The notes: generated from the letters alone by a model not told the origin. A stretch of 64,000 nucleotides of DNA from Bin80 sp965219915 (GCA_965219915.1 OZ244794.1:744001-808000); one strand, 5' to 3'. Positions 36,752 to 45,655 are shown, counted from the stretch's first letter. Translations and numbers: made by a program.

Positions 36752-37710
36752 ACAGTCAGCCAGCCGGCATTTGAAGCCTGTGTAAGAACAACGTCCGCGA
36801 GAGCTTGGACAAATAGCGGATCGCTGTTAAGCGAGGGGGGGCGTTCAAGTCGCATGTTGTGCTCGTCTGCAACAGCCTGCGCTTCAATATCAATATCGTA
36901 GAGTATCTCCACATGATCGGACACAAATCCCACCGGGATGCTGACAACATTCCGGATACCCTGTTCGGCCAGATCGACCAGGTAATCTTCCAGTTGTGGT
37001 CCGAGCCACGGCTCAGGGCTTCGTCCTTCAGATTGGAAGCACCCAGAGTATTGAGTTGGGTTGAGCCCGGCTGCTTTGGCCACCAATTGCGCGGTTTCAC
37101 GACACTGGATAGGGTAGGGGTCGTTTTGCTTTAATATTCGCGTGGGCAGACTGTGTGCACTGAAGATCACGTGCACACTTGACTGTTCTTCTTCGGGGAA
37201 CCGCGCTATTCCTACATGCACACGCCGAGCAAACGCTTCTATCAGACCGGGTGCATCATGGTAACTGTCAATGTGCGAGAATTCAATGTTCCCACGATAG
37301 AACTTCAGACCGGCATCAATCTTTTTCTGGTACTTGGCAATGCTCATCCCGCTGTATTGCGGAGCAAGCACCAGACTGACCGACCGGGTTATACCATCCT
37401 CAATCATCTGACCGACCGTCTCTTCAATCCAAGGAGCCCAGTGACGCATACCGAGGTATGCCTTGAAGCGTGCGGTCTCGCCTGGGGGATTCAAGCGCTC
37501 CATGACGGCGTTGGTCGTCTCGACGGTCAGGCCCAGGAGTGGAGAAGATCCTCCAATCAGCCTGTAGTTACGTGTGATTTCCTCGATCAGCGCTTTGGAG
37601 GTTGTTCGGCCTGCGCGGATGTCGGCCAGGTAGCCCGGTATATCTTCGAGACTATCGGGTCCGCCGTAGGCCATAAATAGAATCCCAATCGGGGTATCGG
37701 TATCAACCAT
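36748..37710 (-). CDS. hemH: Ferrochelatase, Bacillus-type (likely coproporphyrin ferrochelatase)
   Basis: Inserts Fe(II) into a porphyrin. 320 residues from the ATG at 37710. The catalytic His is in FSAHSLPTRI (H186) and the metal-site Glu in SDHVEILYD (E268). FMAYGGP carries a Tyr (Y15) where Bacillus subtilis HemH has its Tyr13 and protoporphyrin ferrochelatases usually do not. QSEGRSPEPWLGP and IGGSSPL also follow the monoderm coproporphyrin ferrochelatase (CpfC) pattern. The start overlaps the hemE stop by eight bases and the stop overlaps hemY by four. A TTG at 37734 is an alternative start. Confidence 0.92.
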   Translation of the reverse strand: MVDTDTPIGILFMAYGGPDSLEDIPGYLADIRAGRTTSKALIEEITRNYRLIGGSSPLLGLTVETTNAVMERLNPPGETARFKAYLGMRHWAPWIEETVGQMIEDGITRSVSLVLAPQYSGMSIAKYQKKIDAGLKFYRGNIEFSHIDSYHDAPGLIEAFARRVHVGIARFPEEEQSSVHVIFSAHSLPTRILKQNDPYPIQCRETAQLVAKAAGLNPTQYSGCFQSEGRSPEPWLGPQLEDYLVDLAEQGIRNVVSIPVGFVSDHVEILYDIDIEAQAVADEHNMRLERPPSLNSDPLFVQALADVVLTQASNAGWLTV

Positions 37711-38731
37711 GGTGGTAGTTATGCACGTAATCAACCAGTCTCTTTACGTTTTCCACAGGTGTATTCGGCAGTATCCCGTGTCCAAGATTGAATACATGCC
37801 CAGGCTGCCCTTCCATGCGTTGCATTACTTCCTGCGCGTGGGGCATTAATTCGCGCCAGGGTGCAAGAAGCGCAGCGGGGTCCAAATTCCCCATCACGGG
37901 CTTTTGTACCCGTGCATATGCCTCGTCAATGGGCGTTCGCCAGTCTACTCCAATGACATGCCCCCCTGCGTCCGCCACCGCGTCCAGGTACGTACCTGTG
38001 TTTGTGCTGAAATGGATCACTAAGGTTGAGTCCTCCACGGCGGAAAGTACGCGGTGACTGTAGGGCTTCACGTAGCGCTCATAGTCGTACCGGCCCAGTG
38101 CTCCGACCCATGAGTCAAAAAGCTGGACGCAATCCACACCGGCGGCAATCTGTGCTTTGAGATAATCTATGGTCATACCGGAAAGCTTAACCATAAGACG
38201 ATCCCAGGCCGCAGGTTCACTGTACATGAAGGCCTTGGTGTGTGCAAATGTGCGTGTAGCACCGCCCTCGATTGCGTAACTGGCCATGGTGAACGGTGCG
38301 CCCGCGAATCCGATGAGGGCCAGGTTGCAAGCATCAAGCTCCGGGCGCACGATCTTTATTGCTTCAAGTGTTGGTCCCATCACCTCTTTGGCCGGGGGTA
38401 CACCTAGCAGGTCTACTGCCTTGGGGGTTCGAAGGGGGTTGCCAATTTGGGGACCATGGCCTGGCACAAAAGCGAGATCAAGCCCCATAGCTGTCAGTGG
38501 TGGCAAAATATCCGAGAATATGATCGCAGCATCCAGGGGAAAGTGCTTCAGTGGTAGGAGTGTGATCTCGGCGGCGATTGCAGGGTTGCGCAGGGCAGTA
38601 TCCATGGAATGCTGACTGCGTAGTGCGCGGTACTCGGGCAGGTAACGCCCCGCTTGTCGCATGATCCAAATCGGAGTGCGGTCCACAGCTTTGCCTTGGC
38701 ATGCTGCTAAAAAGCGTTCGCGTCCGGTCAT
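37703..38731 (-). CDS. hemE: Uroporphyrinogen III decarboxylase
   Basis: Decarboxylates uroporphyrinogen III to coproporphyrinogen III in the cytoplasm, the branch point to the two heme routes. 342 residues from the ATG at 38731, which lines up with typical HemE N-termini (MTGRERFLAACQGK); an ATG at 38782 would add 17 residues and overlap the preceding gene. Hallmarks are PIWIMRQAGRYLPEYRALR and the DVSTL-like region IIFSDILPPLTAMG, plus FAGAPFTMASYAIEGG. The stop overlaps hemH by eight bases. Confidence 0.95.
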   Translation of the reverse strand: MTGRERFLAACQGKAVDRTPIWIMRQAGRYLPEYRALRSQHSMDTALRNPAIAAEITLLPLKHFPLDAAIIFSDILPPLTAMGLDLAFVPGHGPQIGNPLRTPKAVDLLGVPPAKEVMGPTLEAIKIVRPELDACNLALIGFAGAPFTMASYAIEGGATRTFAHTKAFMYSEPAAWDRLMVKLSGMTIDYLKAQIAAGVDCVQLFDSWVGALGRYDYERYVKPYSHRVLSAVEDSTLVIHFSTNTGTYLDAVADAGGHVIGVDWRTPIDEAYARVQKPVMGNLDPAALLAPWRELMPHAQEVMQRMEGQPGHVFNLGHGILPNTPVENVKRLVDYVHNYHHG

Positions 38732-38753
38732 GGAGGAGGGATGGATAGTCTGC

Positions 38754-39491
38754 CTACGAGACTGATTGTTGCCAGAGCACATGTCCAACAAAGAATGGCC
38801 CGATACTGCTCAAGTAGCGCGACGTCTGTTGGGTTTTGCGCATGCGCTCTACGATGGCAGACAGCGGATGGAGATCCTTGCTGAGCAGCCCAACCACAAA
38901 GTCATTGTCGTTTTGATCCAGACCATGGCACGCCAAACGGATATCATGGGCGTGGTCGCTGCGCCCGTAGGCCTGTCCGATCCCACCGTGCTCCATAAGA
39001 ATGGTCCGTCTCTCTTCTGCGTTCAGATGCTCAAATGCCCCTGCTCTGCGGAGCGGGTACCACATGGCCCATGGCCATTCGGGATTACAGACGTAGCGTT
39101 TAGGGCGTTCAAATAGCGTTTCGTTCAGATCGGTTTCATATCCGATGGCGTACGTACGTCCAATGAAGGTCAATTCCGTACGACATTGAAGTCCATGAAA
39201 CGGAGTGCTTCTCAGGTAATCCTGAAGTTCAGCAACAAAAAATTCAGGGTTCTCGGATACCGTGAGCAGTCCCACGCCTCTCGGGTCATGGAGGCTGGAA
39301 TACAACGCGCCGTAAAGCTTTGATCGGTTCAGCGTCCGTATTAATATCTTGGGGTTCTGTTCAAAACCGGTGAAGACCAGCAGTTGCATGAACAGTCGGC
39401 CGTCACAAAAAATCGTACGTCCGTCTGCATCCCGCCCCCGCTCTCGGAGATCGACACCTTCGTTTCGGTTTTCCTGTATATCGATCGCCAT
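38754..39491 (-). CDS. hemQ: Chlorite dismutase-family protein, HemQ-like (coproheme decarboxylase candidate)
   Basis: Heme-binding protein of the chlorite dismutase/HemQ family, 245 residues from the ATG at 39491. H168 in LMEHGGIGQAYG fits the proximal heme ligand and Y145 in AMWYPLRR lies in the YPxxKR-type segment whose Tyr does radical decarboxylation in monoderm HemQ. The family end pattern GPFFVGHVL is present. A four-residue insertion near DHAHDI separates it from Firmicute proteins, and the distal Gln/Arg position cannot be assigned by eye. Its ATG shares one base with the hemB stop (TAATG). Set between hemB and hemE, it is best read as the final enzyme of coproporphyrin-dependent heme synthesis; chlorite dismutation is unlikely in this context. 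Confidence 0.82.
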   Translation of the reverse strand: MAIDIQENRNEGVDLRERGRDADGRTIFCDGRLFMQLLVFTGFEQNPKILIRTLNRSKLYGALYSSLHDPRGVGLLTVSENPEFFVAELQDYLRSTPFHGLQCRTELTFIGRTYAIGYETDLNETLFERPKRYVCNPEWPWAMWYPLRRAGAFEHLNAEERRTILMEHGGIGQAYGRSDHAHDIRLACHGLDQNDNDFVVGLLSKDLHPLSAIVERMRKTQQTSRYLSSIGPFFVGHVLWQQSVS

Positions 39492-40480
39492 TATGTAGCG
39501 GGTTGTGTATTTAGCCAACGTGCTGCATCCAAGGCGTGATACGTAATGATACCTTGTGCGCCGGCGCGCCGTATACTGCTGAGCACTTCCAGCACCGCAT
39601 GTCGCTCCTCGGCATAACCATGTTGGACGGCTGCCTTGAGCATGGCATACTCCCCACTCACATTGTAGGCAAACAGGGGCGCCTGCGGCCATTGATCGCG
39701 GATTTGCCGAATGACATCGAGATAGGCGAGTGCGGGTTTGACCATGATCAAATCTGCTCCTTCCTCCAGATCCATTTCGATCTCACGAAGGGCCTCACGT
39801 GCATTACAGGGATCCATCTGGTGCATTCTGCGGTCACCGAATTGCGGTGCCCCGCCTGCAGCGTTGCGGAAGGGGCCGTAGAATGCCGATGCATACTTGG
39901 CACTGTACGAAAGAATTCCCACTTCCTGATGTCCGGCGGCATCCAGTTCATTGCGGATCGCGCCTACCTGGTGATCCATCATAGCACTTGGAGCAACAAT
40001 ATCTGCCCCGCTGTCAGCATGGACGCGAGCCATTTGTGCTAATACGGGAAGTGTTGCCTCGTTGGACAAAACCTTATTGCGGATCAGTCCGCAGTGCCCG
40101 TGTGTGGTGTAAGAGCATAAACAAACGTCGGTAATAATCACCAGGTCTAGGCCGCGTCGTTTGATAGCACGAACGGCCTCCGGGATTATTCCAGTAGGGG
40201 ACAAGGCTCGCGTTCCTGTTACATCTTTGGATTGTGGGATGCCAAAAAGAAGAACACCACTTAATCCAGCCGCTGCCGCCTCGTGCGCCGCCTTCGCAGC
40301 TCCTTCCACAGTGAGACGGGAGACTCCCGGCATTCCTTCAATGGGACCCGCCTGATCTCGGGTCACAAAGATCGGGCACACCAAATCTGCTGGTGCAAGC
40401 CGCACCTCCCGTACCATGCGCCGCATAGCGCCAGTTTTACGCAGGCGCCTCAGTCGTTTATGTTTGTTCAGATTTTTCAA
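39491..40480 (-). CDS. hemB: Porphobilinogen synthase (delta-aminolevulinate dehydratase)
   Basis: Condenses two 5-aminolevulinate molecules to porphobilinogen. 329 residues from a TTG at 40480; the next ATG (40426) would remove RLRRLRKTGAMRR, which is conserved, so the non-ATG start is preferred. Schiff-base lysines are in YSAKYASAFYGPFR and MVKPALAYLD. The zinc-type cysteine cluster DVCLCSYTTHGHCG is intact, so it is a Zn enzyme instead of the Mg form. It overlaps hemD by 23 bases at the start and hemQ-like by one base at the stop. Confidence 0.95.
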   Translation of the reverse strand: MKNLNKHKRLRRLRKTGAMRRMVREVRLAPADLVCPIFVTRDQAGPIEGMPGVSRLTVEGAAKAAHEAAAAGLSGVLLFGIPQSKDVTGTRALSPTGIIPEAVRAIKRRGLDLVIITDVCLCSYTTHGHCGLIRNKVLSNEATLPVLAQMARVHADSGADIVAPSAMMDHQVGAIRNELDAAGHQEVGILSYSAKYASAFYGPFRNAAGGAPQFGDRRMHQMDPCNAREALREIEMDLEEGADLIMVKPALAYLDVIRQIRDQWPQAPLFAYNVSGEYAMLKAAVQHGYAEERHAVLEVLSSIRRAGAQGIITYHALDAARWLNTQPAT

Positions 40481-41207
40481 AATACTCTTCTAGAGCGGTT
40501 ACGAGACCCTCAGTAGTATATGTTTTTGCAATGACAACCACATTGAAGCCAGACCTGGATGCAACTTCGGCAGTGATGGGGCCGATACAGGCCGCGGTCA
40601 CGGGGGTGTCCAGAGATGGGAATAGGGCAGCAAATCCTTCAACCGTTGATCCACTGGTAAAGGTGATTGCATCAGTACCGTCTGCGAGCGCGGCGTATGC
40701 CGCATCTGGTGGACGGTTCACATGAGTTTCGTATGCGGTTACGGTCCTGACTTGCGCTCCGCGTTCTCGAAGCAGATCAACCAAAGCTGGCCGGGTCCTG
40801 GACGCACGCGGTAATAGGATTCGCTGATCGCGCACCGATCCAAGCCCACTAGCAAGTGCCTCTGCTACGTACTCAGACGGTACAAAGTCGGGTTCCACAT
40901 TACGTGAACGCAACGCTGCAGCAGTTGCGGGTCCAATGGCAGCTACCCGCACCGAATCCGGCCATGGACTCTCGAGATTTTGCCATGTATGCATAACTCC
41001 ATTTACGCTGGTAAAAATGACACGATCGAAGTTATCAAGCTCATTTAATGCCTGCAGCAATGGTCGGAGATCGGATGCAGGTTCGATCCGAATTGTCGGA
41101 AATTCCAGTACCTTGGCGCCCCTTGCCCCGAGCATCCGGCACATGGAGTCCGATTGATGTGCCGGACGTGTAACGGCAATGCGTTTATTAGTGAGTGTAC
41201 TATGCAC
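40458..41207 (-). CDS. hemD: Uroporphyrinogen III synthase
   Basis: Closes and rearranges hydroxymethylbilane to uroporphyrinogen III. 249 residues, low conservation as usual for the family. Recognisable pieces are RIAVTRPAHQSD at the N-terminus, DRVIFTSVNGVMHTW, AIGPATAAALRSRNV, and the second-half DAITFTSGSTVEGFAAL and ACIGPITAEVASRSGF. It starts with GTG at 41207, inside the end of hemC (eight-base overlap), and its end overlaps hemB by 23 bases. Confidence 0.9.
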   Translation of the reverse strand: MHSTLTNKRIAVTRPAHQSDSMCRMLGARGAKVLEFPTIRIEPASDLRPLLQALNELDNFDRVIFTSVNGVMHTWQNLESPWPDSVRVAAIGPATAAALRSRNVEPDFVPSEYVAEALASGLGSVRDQRILLPRASRTRPALVDLLRERGAQVRTVTAYETHVNRPPDAAYAALADGTDAITFTSGSTVEGFAALFPSLDTPVTAACIGPITAEVASRSGFNVVVIAKTYTTEGLVTALEEYFEKSEQT

Positions 41208-42117
41208 TTTCTAATTGGGAATTATATACCCATCTATTCCGCATTTGGTCTGCCTCCTCCGCGAGTCTTTGTGCCAAAGCCAGGGGATCTGATCCAGTCA
41301 AGGACCTGGAGAACTGGCCACGCCCTTTGCGTGAGAGCACCTGTACACGCATATGTATTTGCTCACCTGCAAGCTCTGCATAGGCAGCGATTGGGGCGAT
41401 GCACCCCTCACCAATCGACGCAAGAAAAGAACGCTCAGCGATAGTAGCTGTCCTGGTTGCCCGGCAAGTAATCGCCTGCAAGATGGATGCGGCGAATTCA
41501 TCATCCTTACGGCACTCCACAGCCAAGGCACCCTGTGCAGGTGCAGGGAGCATGGTATCCATAGGGATACGCCGCAGGTACCTGCTGTCAATGCCGAGTC
41601 TTGCCAATCCAGACTCAGCAAGTACTGCGGCTTGGAGCTCTCCCTCCAGGATCTTCTGGACCCGTGTATCAACGTTTCCCCGCAGCGGGATAATATTCAG
41701 GTCCGGGCGGGCAACGCGCAATTGCAATGTACGTCGCAGGCTGGAGGTGCCGACGGTCGCTCCCTCGGGCAATTCATCAAGTGTAAATCCGGAGTCTGTA
41801 ACCAGGGCATCGAAGGCTACATGTCTCTCGGGCACTGCCGCAATCATCAAATCTTCTGGCAGTTGTATTGGCAAATCCTTCAAAGAATGAACAGCGAAGT
41901 CAATCTGTTTGTTGAGGAGCGCCTCTTCCAGTGTGTTGGTAAAGACCCCGGGATTCTGACCTTTAAGCGAGCCCGTTGTTTGATCTCCGACAGTTGTGAG
42001 CGTTTCAACAGCGATGCCCAGGTCCGGGTGCGTTGAGGCGAGGCGTTGGATCACCTCTTCAGTTTGAATAATTGCCAGGCGGGAACGACGCGTACCTGCC
42101 TTCAGCTGACGCGTCAT
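41200..42117 (-). CDS. hemC: Hydroxymethylbilane synthase (porphobilinogen deaminase)
   Basis: Polymerises four porphobilinogens on a dipyrromethane cofactor. 305 residues. The N-terminus KAGTRRSRLAIIQTEEV, AVHSLKDLPIQLPEDL, GTSSLRRTLQL and RGNVDTRVQK are standard, and the cofactor Cys is in GEGCIAPIAAYAE. ATG overlaps the hemA stop by four bases (ATGA). Confidence 0.95.
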   Translation of the reverse strand: MTRQLKAGTRRSRLAIIQTEEVIQRLASTHPDLGIAVETLTTVGDQTTGSLKGQNPGVFTNTLEEALLNKQIDFAVHSLKDLPIQLPEDLMIAAVPERHVAFDALVTDSGFTLDELPEGATVGTSSLRRTLQLRVARPDLNIIPLRGNVDTRVQKILEGELQAAVLAESGLARLGIDSRYLRRIPMDTMLPAPAQGALAVECRKDDEFAASILQAITCRATRTATIAERSFLASIGEGCIAPIAAYAELAGEQIHMRVQVLSRKGRGQFSRSLTGSDPLALAQRLAEEADQMRNRWVYNSQLESA

Positions 42118-43382
42118 TCGTTGAGCGCGGAGTTCTGCAGATCAAACAGCCGACGGATAATGTGTGAATCCAGTTCGGGATTGCCGTTATTTTCTGCGCC
42201 TTTTCTCAGACGCAAGGTCGGTTCATGTAGCAACTTGTTGACCAGGGCGTTCGAAAAATGCTCGAGTTGTTGCACCACTTGGGGATCCAGTGGTCCAAGC
42301 GCATCCAAAGTTCGAGCAAGCTCGGCCTGTCGAATAGACTCAGCTTTTTGCCGCAGGCCGGTAATGACTGGTTCGACCTCCAAGGTACGCAGACGCCGAT
42401 CAAGCAAATCCAACTCTCGCTCAATGATTTCTTCTACCTGTGGGATTTCTGCTTGTCGTGCGGCTTTTGACTGCGCAATGTCTGTGCGCAGGTGATCTAC
42501 ATCCAGCAGTTTAACGTTTGGTAACTGGTTGACAGCGGGATCAATATCACGCGGCACAGCCAAGTCTACCAGAAGGAGTGGTCGACCTGTTCTCGGGCTA
42601 ATATGTTCTGTCTCAACCACCAGATGCGGAGCATCGGTCGCACTTATTAGCACATCGGCCTGTGCAATGGCCGCTCGCAATTCTTCGAGTGGCATGGCCT
42701 GTGCGCATGCATCGGCCGCCAAAGCTTCTGCACGTTCAAGGCTGCGGTTAACGAAAGTAAGCCGGGCCGTCACTTCTTTTCGCAGGATTTTGCCCGCCAG
42801 GCTGCCCATCTCCCCGCTACCCAGTACAGCCACATGCAAATGGCTCAGCGGTCCCGCTTCAACACGAATGCGGTCAATTGCAACTGAGGCAACACTGACA
42901 GGAAATCGTCCGAGCGCTGTTTCCTTGCGTGCGCGTTTGCCTGCTTTGACAGCGGCCTGGAATATGGCATTCAGTTTGGGACTTGCCAGCGAGGCGGTTT
43001 CTGCAGACCGCAAACACGCACTTACCTGTCCCAGAATCTGCGGCTCCCCCAACACCATTGAATCCAGGCCGCATGCCACACGCATCAGGTGGCGTGGCAC
43101 CTCTCCGGCCTGCTTACGATACAGGTAAGGGTGGGCGGTGGACAGATCAAAGGAGGTATTCAGGAGAAAATGCAGCGCTTCATCGGCTGAACCGGGTCCA
43201 TCAGCATGTCCGTAGAACTCTACGCGATTGCAGGTGGATAGTACGGCCAAGCCGTCAAGTGATGTACGGGCTTTTGCAAAGAACTGGGACCGTGCTTGTG
43301 GAGGCAGGGCCAAGCGCTCCCGAACAGCCACAGGTGCTGCCTTATGACTTATGCCAATAAGTCCCAAGGAGTACTCAGTCAT
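42114..43382 (-). CDS. hemA: Glutamyl-tRNA reductase
   Basis: First committed enzyme of the C5 route: reduces glutamyl-tRNA to glutamate-1-semialdehyde with NADPH. 422 residues. GISHKAAPVAVRERLAL and LSTCNRVEFYG (active-site Cys) open the catalytic domain; AVLGSGEMGSLAGKIL is the NADPH-binding fold; the C-terminal long helix drives dimerisation. This shows that 5-aminolevulinate is made from glutamate and not from glycine. It is the first gene of the tightly overlapping hem set, 59 bases after the zinc dehydrogenase gene. hemL is not in the window. Confidence 0.95.
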   Translation of the reverse strand: MTEYSLGLIGISHKAAPVAVRERLALPPQARSQFFAKARTSLDGLAVLSTCNRVEFYGHADGPGSADEALHFLLNTSFDLSTAHPYLYRKQAGEVPRHLMRVACGLDSMVLGEPQILGQVSACLRSAETASLASPKLNAIFQAAVKAGKRARKETALGRFPVSVASVAIDRIRVEAGPLSHLHVAVLGSGEMGSLAGKILRKEVTARLTFVNRSLERAEALAADACAQAMPLEELRAAIAQADVLISATDAPHLVVETEHISPRTGRPLLLVDLAVPRDIDPAVNQLPNVKLLDVDHLRTDIAQSKAARQAEIPQVEEIIERELDLLDRRLRTLEVEPVITGLRQKAESIRQAELARTLDALGPLDPQVVQQLEHFSNALVNKLLHEPTLRLRKGAENNGNPELDSHIIRRLFDLQNSALNE

Positions 43383-43441
43383 TGAGTATTGTGAAAATAC
43401 ACAGGTGCTAACCAGTAAAATTACGAAAAATCAACGTGTTT

Positions 43442-44488
43442 TCACCCCTTTTCAAAATGGGGGCGAAATAGCGTCTTAATACCGTTTTTTTCAGTAAACG
43501 TACCAAAAGCGGCTTCCCACTGCGATAACGAAAAATCATGAGTGATGAGCGGTTCCGTTTTTACTGCGCCACTGCTTAACAAATGAATAGCCCGAATCCA
43601 GGATTCTGGTGTCGATGCATTACTGCCGGTAACAGTAAGCTCTTTGTAGCATACCTGATCAAGGTCCCACGCCACCGGTTTGCCAAACAGCCCGACCTGC
43701 ACATAACGGCCGCGACGCCGTACGAGTTGTAAGAGCCCTTGTGCCGCGCCCCCTGCCCCTGAGCATTCATAGACCACATCCGCTCCCAGTCCCTGAATGG
43801 ACACGTCTTGAACAAGTGCCGGTACATCCCGTGTTTCCACATTCACAACGTAATCGGCTCCAAGATCACGGGCCAGGCTGAGACGATGTGAGTCCGTGGC
43901 GGTGCCGAGGACAATCACGGTCGCTCGGCTGGCTTTGAGTACTTGAAGTGTTAGAAGACCAATTGTACCGGGGCCTGCGATCACCGCCAAGTCACCTGCC
44001 CGTACGGTCGGTGCAACCAGCAGCACGCCGTGAACCACGCAGGCCAGGGGCTCGGTGAGGGCCCCTTCGCGGTAAGATATTTGCTCGGATAGCTCGTGGA
44101 GATTGTGTGCAGGTACGACCAGATATTCTGTGAATCCGCCATCAACGGCCGAGCCGATTGAGCGCCTTTCCAGGCAAAGGTTTGTATGGCCATCACGGCA
44201 GTATCGACAGATCCTGCACGTATGAAAGTAGGTTTCTGTGGTGACACGCATACCTAAGAGGTTGTCGGAGACTCCCGGTCCAACCTCGACGACTTCTCCG
44301 GCAACTTCGTGGCCCAGGACTACGGGCGGCCATGACTTGAATTCATCGTAATAAATGTGCAAGTCCGTTCCGCATAGACCGGCAGCGTGCACCTTCAGCT
44401 TCACATGGTCGGGGCCGGGGCTGGGTTCCTGGATATCACGAACCTCAATATTCCCGACTCCGGGTGCTACTTTCATTACTGCCTGCAT
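43442..44488 (-). CDS. Zinc-dependent medium-chain dehydrogenase (threonine/sorbitol dehydrogenase-like)
   Basis: NAD(P)-dependent alcohol dehydrogenase of the zinc MDR family, 348 residues. The catalytic zinc ligands are in AAGLCGTDLHIYY, VLGHEVAGEVVEV and ALTEPLACVVHG; the structural zinc cluster is CRICRYCRDGHTNLC. The Rossmann fold is AVIAGPGTIGLLTLQ. It resembles L-threonine 3-dehydrogenase and sorbitol dehydrogenase. It follows a D-threonine aldolase-like gene after 24 bases, so the two may act on the same hydroxy-amino acid, which is inference. Confidence 0.88.
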   Translation of the reverse strand: MQAVMKVAPGVGNIEVRDIQEPSPGPDHVKLKVHAAGLCGTDLHIYYDEFKSWPPVVLGHEVAGEVVEVGPGVSDNLLGMRVTTETYFHTCRICRYCRDGHTNLCLERRSIGSAVDGGFTEYLVVPAHNLHELSEQISYREGALTEPLACVVHGVLLVAPTVRAGDLAVIAGPGTIGLLTLQVLKASRATVIVLGTATDSHRLSLARDLGADYVVNVETRDVPALVQDVSIQGLGADVVYECSGAGGAAQGLLQLVRRRGRYVQVGLFGKPVAWDLDQVCYKELTVTGSNASTPESWIRAIHLLSSGAVKTEPLITHDFSLSQWEAAFGTFTEKNGIKTLFRPHFEKG

Positions 44489-44512
44489 GGATTCGGCTGA
44501 TTACACAGAAGT

Positions 44513-45655
44513 TCAGATGACGCATCCACGTGCATCAATGGGGATCTCAGAAACGACGGTACTTCCATCTACGAGAAAGATTTTATCCATCATATTTACC
44601 ACCACACACGCATGGTTGGGTACAATTTGCACACAATCTCCGACGCTGAATGTGCCTCCTCCCTGCACTTCACACCAACCATGCTCTTCCGAAAGTCCGG
44701 TAATAAGTGTGTGCGGATGGGCTACGCGTGTACGGGGATTGTAGAGGATACAGCCGTAGCCTGGCTTGTCCCGTACGGAATCGCTGGTTAGTACCTTGCG
44801 TCCTGAATCCAGAATAAAGCGCTCAGTCCCACGGGATGTACGATGATGGCTGACAACAGTCGAAAGCACCGTAAGTGCACATGCATCCAGCGAACAAACG
44901 CCGAGCGCTACCTGCGTCAGGTCGTTGAATATGTAATTACCGGGGCGCACCTCAGTGATGCGGAATCCTCCTTTATTGTTGTTTTCAAACACATTGATTG
45001 AGGGCGTAGAGCCCATGCTGATCTCGAAGGTGGTTGTTTCCGCGCAATGTGCCTCAGCCAGCCGAACGGCTACATCAAGCATCCGGTCTCGCGTCTGTGC
45101 CATGACTTCGGACGCATTCAATGCACCTTGAGAATACGCATCTCCTTCGTGTGTCAGGATGCCGCAGAGACTCAAGCCCTCCAATTCATTCAGTTGCAGA
45201 GCAAGCTCGACAACTTCATTGCTGTTGTATGGTACGCCGCACCGGCCGTAGCCTGTATCAATTTCGAGCAGTACGTCAATGGATACCCCAGCTTCAGCAA
45301 GAACACTTGAGGCCAGGTGTGCTCCTTCTTTTGTGTCTATGCAAAAGGATATCCGGGCTCGGTTCGAGAGTTCGGCTAACCGCTTTAACTGTTGGTCGCC
45401 AACCAATGTATAGGCAATACGCACATCATCAAAACCGTTCTGGACAAAGACCTCGGCTTCGCTGACTTTTGCCACCGTAATTCCGACCGCTCCATGTAGC
45501 TGCTGACGTTTTGCCAGCGCGACTGATTTATGGGTTTTAGTATGGGGACGCAGTCTGACACCATCTGCCTTTATGGCCATTTGCTCGAGATTTGCCTCCA
45601 TGCGTCTTTCGTCAATGAGTACACAGGGGGTAGGTAAATCTTCCAGAACACGCAT
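44513..45655 (-). CDS. D-threonine aldolase-family PLP enzyme
   Basis: Fold-type III PLP enzyme of the alanine racemase N-terminal/D-serine dehydratase-like group, 380 residues. The PLP Lys is in LRPHTKTHKS; LLEIDTGYGRCGV and THEGDAYS contribute to the barrel; the C-terminal metal-site segment is VPNHACVVVNMMD. Such enzymes cleave D-threonine or D-3-hydroxyaspartate, or dehydrate D-serine, with a divalent metal. It is the first gene of a ten-gene co-directional run that ends with hemY. Confidence 0.85.
   Translation of the reverse strand: MRVLEDLPTPCVLIDERRMEANLEQMAIKADGVRLRPHTKTHKSVALAKRQQLHGAVGITVAKVSEAEVFVQNGFDDVRIAYTLVGDQQLKRLAELSNRARISFCIDTKEGAHLASSVLAEAGVSIDVLLEIDTGYGRCGVPYNSNEVVELALQLNELEGLSLCGILTHEGDAYSQGALNASEVMAQTRDRMLDVAVRLAEAHCAETTTFEISMGSTPSINVFENNNKGGFRITEVRPGNYIFNDLTQVALGVCSLDACALTVLSTVVSHHRTSRGTERFILDSGRKVLTSDSVRDKPGYGCILYNPRTRVAHPHTLITGLSEEHGWCEVQGGGTFSVGDCVQIVPNHACVVVNMMDKIFLVDGSTVVSEIPIDARGCVI

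Noticed and set aside
38754..39491. True chlorite dismutase (perchlorate respiration)
   Set aside because: The gene lies inside a heme-biosynthesis operon with no perchlorate reductase genes, and the Tyr and His positions fit HemQ-type function better.
41353..42036. 227-codon plus-strand frame over hemC
   Set aside because: Antisense shadow of hemC, which has all expected motifs including the cofactor Cys.
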